From assembly GCA_017353825.1 (NCBI GenBank), contig JAFMSC010000109.1, positions 1 through 10,383 on the forward strand: 10,383 nucleotides of DNA, read 5' to 3'. Below, piece by piece: positions 8,701 through 10,383 of this stretch. The stretch is from Hyphomicrobiaceae bacterium (lineage in GTDB: Bacteria > Pseudomonadota > Alphaproteobacteria > Rhizobiales > Hyphomicrobiaceae). A model generated the notes under the pieces. It was not told the DNA's origin, made no database searches, and worked only from the letters and a program-made list of their open reading frames with translations. The position numbers and the translations under genes were made by a program. Numbering within the stretch: position 1 is the stretch's first letter; each line of letters begins with the position of its first letter.

Positions 8701-9030
8701 GTGGCACTGGCCCTTGACGGTGCGGCGGTTGCCGGCAGTCAGCAGCCGGCACAGCCGACCGTAGGCAGCGCGGTCGGTAGGATAGCATACCGCCTCGAAG
8801 CCCCCAGAGGCGTCATCCGTGGTGACGAGGCGCGCCCCGACCAGCAGGCGGATCTTGTGCTCCTTGGCGGCCTCGTAGGCCCGCACGACCCCGGCCAGCG
8901 AATTGCGGTCGGCAATGCCGATGGCCGCCAGCCCCAGCTCCGCCGCCAGCCCCACCATCTCGTGTGCATGCGATGCCCCGCGAAGGAACGAGAAGTTGGT
9001 GGCCGCGATGAGCTCGGCGAATGCCGTCAT
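5749..9030 (-). CDS. dnaE2: Error-prone DNA polymerase III alpha subunit DnaE2
   Basis: DnaE2 is a C-family polymerase that copies past damaged bases with ImuA/ImuB and causes most SOS mutagenesis in bacteria lacking PolV. The chosen ATG at 9030 gives 1093 residues, within the family range, starting MTAFAELIAATNFSFLRGAS as DnaE2 proteins do. GAGGA at 9035-9039 is its ribosome binding site. The N-terminal PHP domain carries the degenerate FSFLRGASH version that separates DnaE2 from replicative DnaE. Catalytic aspartates are in PDIDVDF (residues 380-386, Asp383 and Asp385) and KVDVLALGMLT (Asp532). A helix-hairpin-helix region follows (RLGLRLINGLAEEEGRKIV). An OB fold (about 975-1050, VTVAGLVLVRQRPGTAKG) ends the protein. 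Residues about 796-818, after WDCTLE, are an extra segment encoded by a DNA repeat (6580-6642). The frame is open to 9081, but that extension runs through an intergenic hairpin and is unlikely to be translated. Confidence 0.96.
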   Translation of the reverse strand: MTAFAELIAATNFSFLRGASHAHEMVGLAAELGLAAIGIADRNSLAGVVRAYEAAKEHKIRLLVGARLVTTDDASGGFEAVCYPTDRAAYGRLCRLLTAGNRRTVKGQCHFSFEEMLAASEGQILIAIPPRDLPPVFIERLSTLSTTACGRTYLAAHLAYRGDELRRLGELNELATLARAPLVATTDALYHHPVRRPLADVLVSIREKCTIAEAGYRLEANAERHLKSGTEMARLFAAYPQAVARTLEIAERLRFSLDELQYEYPEEPVPAGKTPQAHLEDLTWRHAAERFPDGIPENVGTVLDKELALIARLDYARYFLTVYDIVRFARFEAKPPILCQGRGSAANSAVCYCLGITSVDPTRIDLLFERFISADRGEPPDIDVDFEHERREEVIQYLYSRYGRERAAICSTVIHYRSRMAIREVGKALGLKEDVTAALAGLVLGIGDDDFPEERVREAGLNPVNPAIRRTVNLARQLMGFPRHLSQHVGGFVLTRERLDETVPIHNGAMPDRTFLEWDKDDIDALRMLKVDVLALGMLTAIRKSFDLIERHYGRALTLAAVPAEDAGVYEMLSRADSVGVFQVESRAQMSMLPRLKPRQFYDLVIEVAIVRPGPIQGDMVHPYLRRRSGAEPVSYPSKALERVLSKTLGVPLFQEQAMQIAIVAAGFSPEEADKLRRAMATFRHTGTIHLFREKFIAGMVANGYEREFGERCFGQIEGFGEYGFPESHAASFALLVYVSSWIKHYYPEAFCAALLNSQPMGFYAPAQLVRDAREHRVEVLPPDVNRSEWDCTLEELPHLAQRQPHRELHQRGEWESPSCAVRLGLRLINGLAEEEGRKIVAARGAGYANVDAVWLRSGASVSVLERLADADAFRSSGLDRRAALWAVRGLDGGALRAGAKCTTAAASPIVAWPDGADLFDERPVALPQATLGEHVVADYAALGLSLKAHPVAFFRDELAARGILTSARHWDERLAGRRVTVAGLVLVRQRPGTAKGVIFLTLEDETGIVNVVVWPKAFEANRRVLMTAQFLAVRGKIEREGLVIHVVAEELIDLTAELKRLGDGTARMPSPTKEHSEGSWRPPWTPKSRDFH
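6580..6642 (+). repeat. Repeat copy A, in frame inside dnaE2
   Basis: GGATTCCCACTC (6580-6591) and GCTGATGGAGTTCGCGG (6597-6613) match the copy inside imuB at 9551-9562 and 9594-9610. By hand count 6597-6642 aligns without gaps to 9594-9639 with 35 of 46 identical. CTCCCCGCGCTGATGGAG (6589-6606) also matches 9158-9175 in 17 of 18 positions. It encodes the additional segment of DnaE2 after WDCTLE. Confidence 0.6.
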
Positions 9031-9034
9031 GGCA

Positions 9035-9039
9035 TCCTC
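9035..9039 (-). promoter_or_regulatory. Ribosome binding site of dnaE2
   Basis: GAGGA on the minus strand, 4 nt before the ATG at 9030. It decides for this start over the upstream in-frame ATG at 9081, whose extension overlaps the hairpin at 9066-9095. Confidence 0.6.
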
Positions 9040-9065
9040 GCTGTGCGCCGTAAACGCGGTGCTGA

Positions 9066-9175
9066 GACCCTCTCCCCGCAAGCGGGAAGAGGGTCAAGGT
9101 GCGGGGCAGCCAGAGACTCTGTGATCGGAGTGTGAGGCTGCCCCTCACCCCGGTCCTCTCCCCGCGCTGCTGGAG
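9066..9175 (+). repeat. Repeat copy C: large palindromic REP-like element between imuB and dnaE2
   Basis: Several nested inverted repeats are visible. GACCCTCTCCCCGC (9066-9079) pairs with GCGGGAAGAGGGTC (9082-9095) over 14 bp with one mismatch and a 2-nt loop. GGGGCAGCC (9103-9111) pairs perfectly with GGCTGCCCC (9136-9144). More widely, 9083-9107 is an imperfect inverted copy of 9140-9164, 19 of 25 by hand count. The composition and layout match the extragenic palindromic repeats common in Rhizobiales. It fills most of the 184-bp gap in the cassette and could fold in the mRNA, either stabilising it or reducing read-through into dnaE2. No LexA-type GTTC-N7-GTTC box was seen in the gap. Confidence 0.8.
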
Positions 9176-9214
9176 CACGTGAAGAGCTTGGTGCTGAGCG
9201 GGGACAGGGCGACG

Positions 9215-10383
9215 TCATCCAAACACCCCATGAATGAACCATTGCGGGGGGGCCTCGCCCAGCCCGTAGCGGCCCGCGCGGTAGAGCCAGAACCGGCGGC
9301 CGGCGCTGTCCTCGACCGTGTAGTAGTCGCGCTCGGGCGCATCGCTGGGGGACTGGCGCCACCATTCCGGCGCGATGCGTTCCGGCCCCTGCGCGTGCGC
9401 CACCTGATGCCGGACGCCGCGCCAGCGGAACTGTCGTGGCGGCCCTTCCGGAATGAGTGCCACCACCTCGGTGGGCTCCGGCCGAGGCAGCAGGAGAAGG
9501 GGGCGGGGAGCTGGAGGTGTCTGGGCAGGACCGCGCCACAAACACTGCGCGGATTCCCTCTCACTGCTCGCGGAGAGAGGGCCCTCCCTCCTTGCTGATG
9601 GAGTTAGCGGCAAGCGGGGCGATGCGCGGGCAGAAGGAGGCCGCGCGCGAACGGCGCGTTCGGGGATGTGACTCTGGTGCGGATAGAGCTGGCGCACGGC
9701 GGCACGGCCGAGGCGCTGCTGCAGGCGGTCGATGAGCTGGGCCAGAGCCTCGGGAGGGGCTGCCGCCTCGCCCATGGCGAGCCCGGTCTGGCGGTTCGTC
9801 AGCGGCTCGGCAGTGAGCACATGCAGGGCCGCAGCCTCGAAGCCGAAGTCGGTATTGATGCTGTCAGCGCCGGCCACGTGCTCCAGCCGCAGCGCAATGA
9901 GGCCGACGATATGCCGGGGATCACGGCTGGGCGCAGCAAGTCCGATCTTCACCGTCTCCACGCCGCTGTCCACCCGGAACAGAATGAGGCGCAGGACACG
10001 CACGCCAACGCCATCGCGCGCAAGTTCGGCGGCGAGGCTGTTGAGGAGCCGCGTGGCGGCCTCCAGCACATGTTCGTGGCTCATGATCGGCTCTTCGAAC
10101 ATGCCCTGCGCCCGGTAGACCGGCGCGGGTATGGCGGGCGCAAGCGGCTCTGGGGCGCGCCCCAGAGCCTGGTCAAGGCGCAGGAGCAGGGCCTCGAAGC
10201 GGGCAGCGAGCGGCGCGCGCGGGGCGTCCATTATGTCGCCGATGCGGCGCAACCCTAAGCGCCGCAAGAGCGACAGCGTGGCCTCGGGCAGACGTAAAGC
10301 AGCGAGCGGCAAAGGCCGCAGCGCATCGGCCTCCGTGCCGGGGGCGAGGATCATGCCAGCCGCCCGGCCCATCGGGCTTCCAT
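9215..10383 (-). CDS. imuB: ImuB, catalytically inactive Y-family polymerase-like protein of the mutagenesis cassette (5' end outside window)
   Basis: ImuB is a Y-family polymerase homologue without catalytic residues that links ImuA and DnaE2 to the sliding clamp during translesion synthesis. The visible 388 residues are the C-terminal part of a protein usually near 500 residues. The frame continues to the window edge as GSPMGRAAGM, so the ATG at 10372 is internal. Visible parts are a helix-hairpin-helix region (LSLLRRLGLRRIGDIMDAPR, visible residues 36-55), then LDQALGRAPEPLAP, a little-finger-like domain (FEEPIMSHEHVLEAATRLL onward), SHIPERAVRA, and a C-terminal domain with RPEPTEVVALIPEGPPRQF and the typical end WFIHGVFG. 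Between VRA and PRPLLLLPRPEP about 40 additional residues rich in Ser, Arg and Pro are encoded largely by a DNA repeat (9551-9639). Upstream imuA would be expected beyond the window. dnaE2 follows after 184 bp. Confidence 0.93.
   Translation of the reverse strand, partial: GSPMGRAAGMILAPGTEADALRPLPLAALRLPEATLSLLRRLGLRRIGDIMDAPRAPLAARFEALLLRLDQALGRAPEPLAPAIPAPVYRAQGMFEEPIMSHEHVLEAATRLLNSLAAELARDGVGVRVLRLILFRVDSGVETVKIGLAAPSRDPRHIVGLIALRLEHVAGADSINTDFGFEAAALHVLTAEPLTNRQTGLAMGEAAAPPEALAQLIDRLQQRLGRAAVRQLYPHQSHIPERAVRARPPSARASPRLPLTPSARREGPLSASSERESAQCLWRGPAQTPPAPRPLLLLPRPEPTEVVALIPEGPPRQFRWRGVRHQVAHAQGPERIAPEWWRQSPSDAPERDYYTVEDSAGRRFWLYRAGRYGLGEAPPQWFIHGVFG
9551..9639 (+). repeat. Repeat copy B, in frame inside imuB
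   Basis: It contains a short hairpin, CCCTCTC (9556-9562) with GAGAGGG (9575-9581), flanked by GGATTCCCTCTC and GCTGATGGAGTTAGCGG. The right part aligns without gaps to the dnaE2 copy (35 of 46). The left part has about 26 bases absent from that copy. It is translated on the minus strand into the additional ImuB segment without a stop. Confidence 0.6.

Noticed and set aside
9031..9081. N-terminal extension of DnaE2 from ATG 9081
   Set aside because: The additional 17 residues overlap the 14-bp hairpin of the intergenic repeat and do not resemble DnaE2. ATG 9030 has a ribosome binding site and the family's usual first residues.
9031..9214. LexA operator in front of dnaE2
   Set aside because: No GTTC-N7-GTTC or GAAC-N7-GTTC pattern was seen. 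Any SOS operator is expected upstream of imuA/imuB, outside the window.

Overview
The window looks like chromosomal DNA from a GC-rich alphaproteobacterium, most plausibly Hyphomicrobiales/Rhizobiales. The grounds are the strong G/C bias at third codon positions, an imuB-dnaE2 mutagenesis cassette, TRAP-transporter genes, and palindromic repeats of the CCCTCTCCCCGC type that are common in that group. No phage, transposase, CRISPR array, rRNA or tRNA gene is visible.

Left half (1-5655, + strand): a catabolic or uptake neighbourhood. It opens with the C-terminal part of a cobalamin-independent methionine synthase (MetE C-terminal)-like protein whose frame is broken by one missing base near position 120. 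A 179-bp gap follows, then an intact, translationally coupled pair of TRAP membrane subunits, dctQ (860-1396) and dctM (1393-2706). Directly downstream, where a periplasmic binding protein gene could sit, there is only a decayed dctP remnant (about 2780-3349). It has lost its N-terminal part, switches frame at least four times and carries a 15-bp tandem duplication. About 690 bp without a recognisable gene follow, then an intact GMC-family FAD oxidoreductase (4039-5655).

Right half (5749-10383, - strand): the error-prone translesion synthesis cassette. The order of transcription is imuB (start outside the window) then dnaE2. The GMC gene and dnaE2 converge on a 93-bp gap holding two small inverted repeats. 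The two mutagenesis genes are separated by 184 bp that hold a large palindromic repeat. Copies of what looks like the same repeat family lie in frame inside both imuB and dnaE2, used in different phases over their best-matching part.

No clearly new multi-gene system is apparent. The most unusual signals are the repeat family inside and between the SOS mutagenesis genes, and the TRAP transporter that kept intact membrane subunits while its adjacent binding-protein gene decayed.
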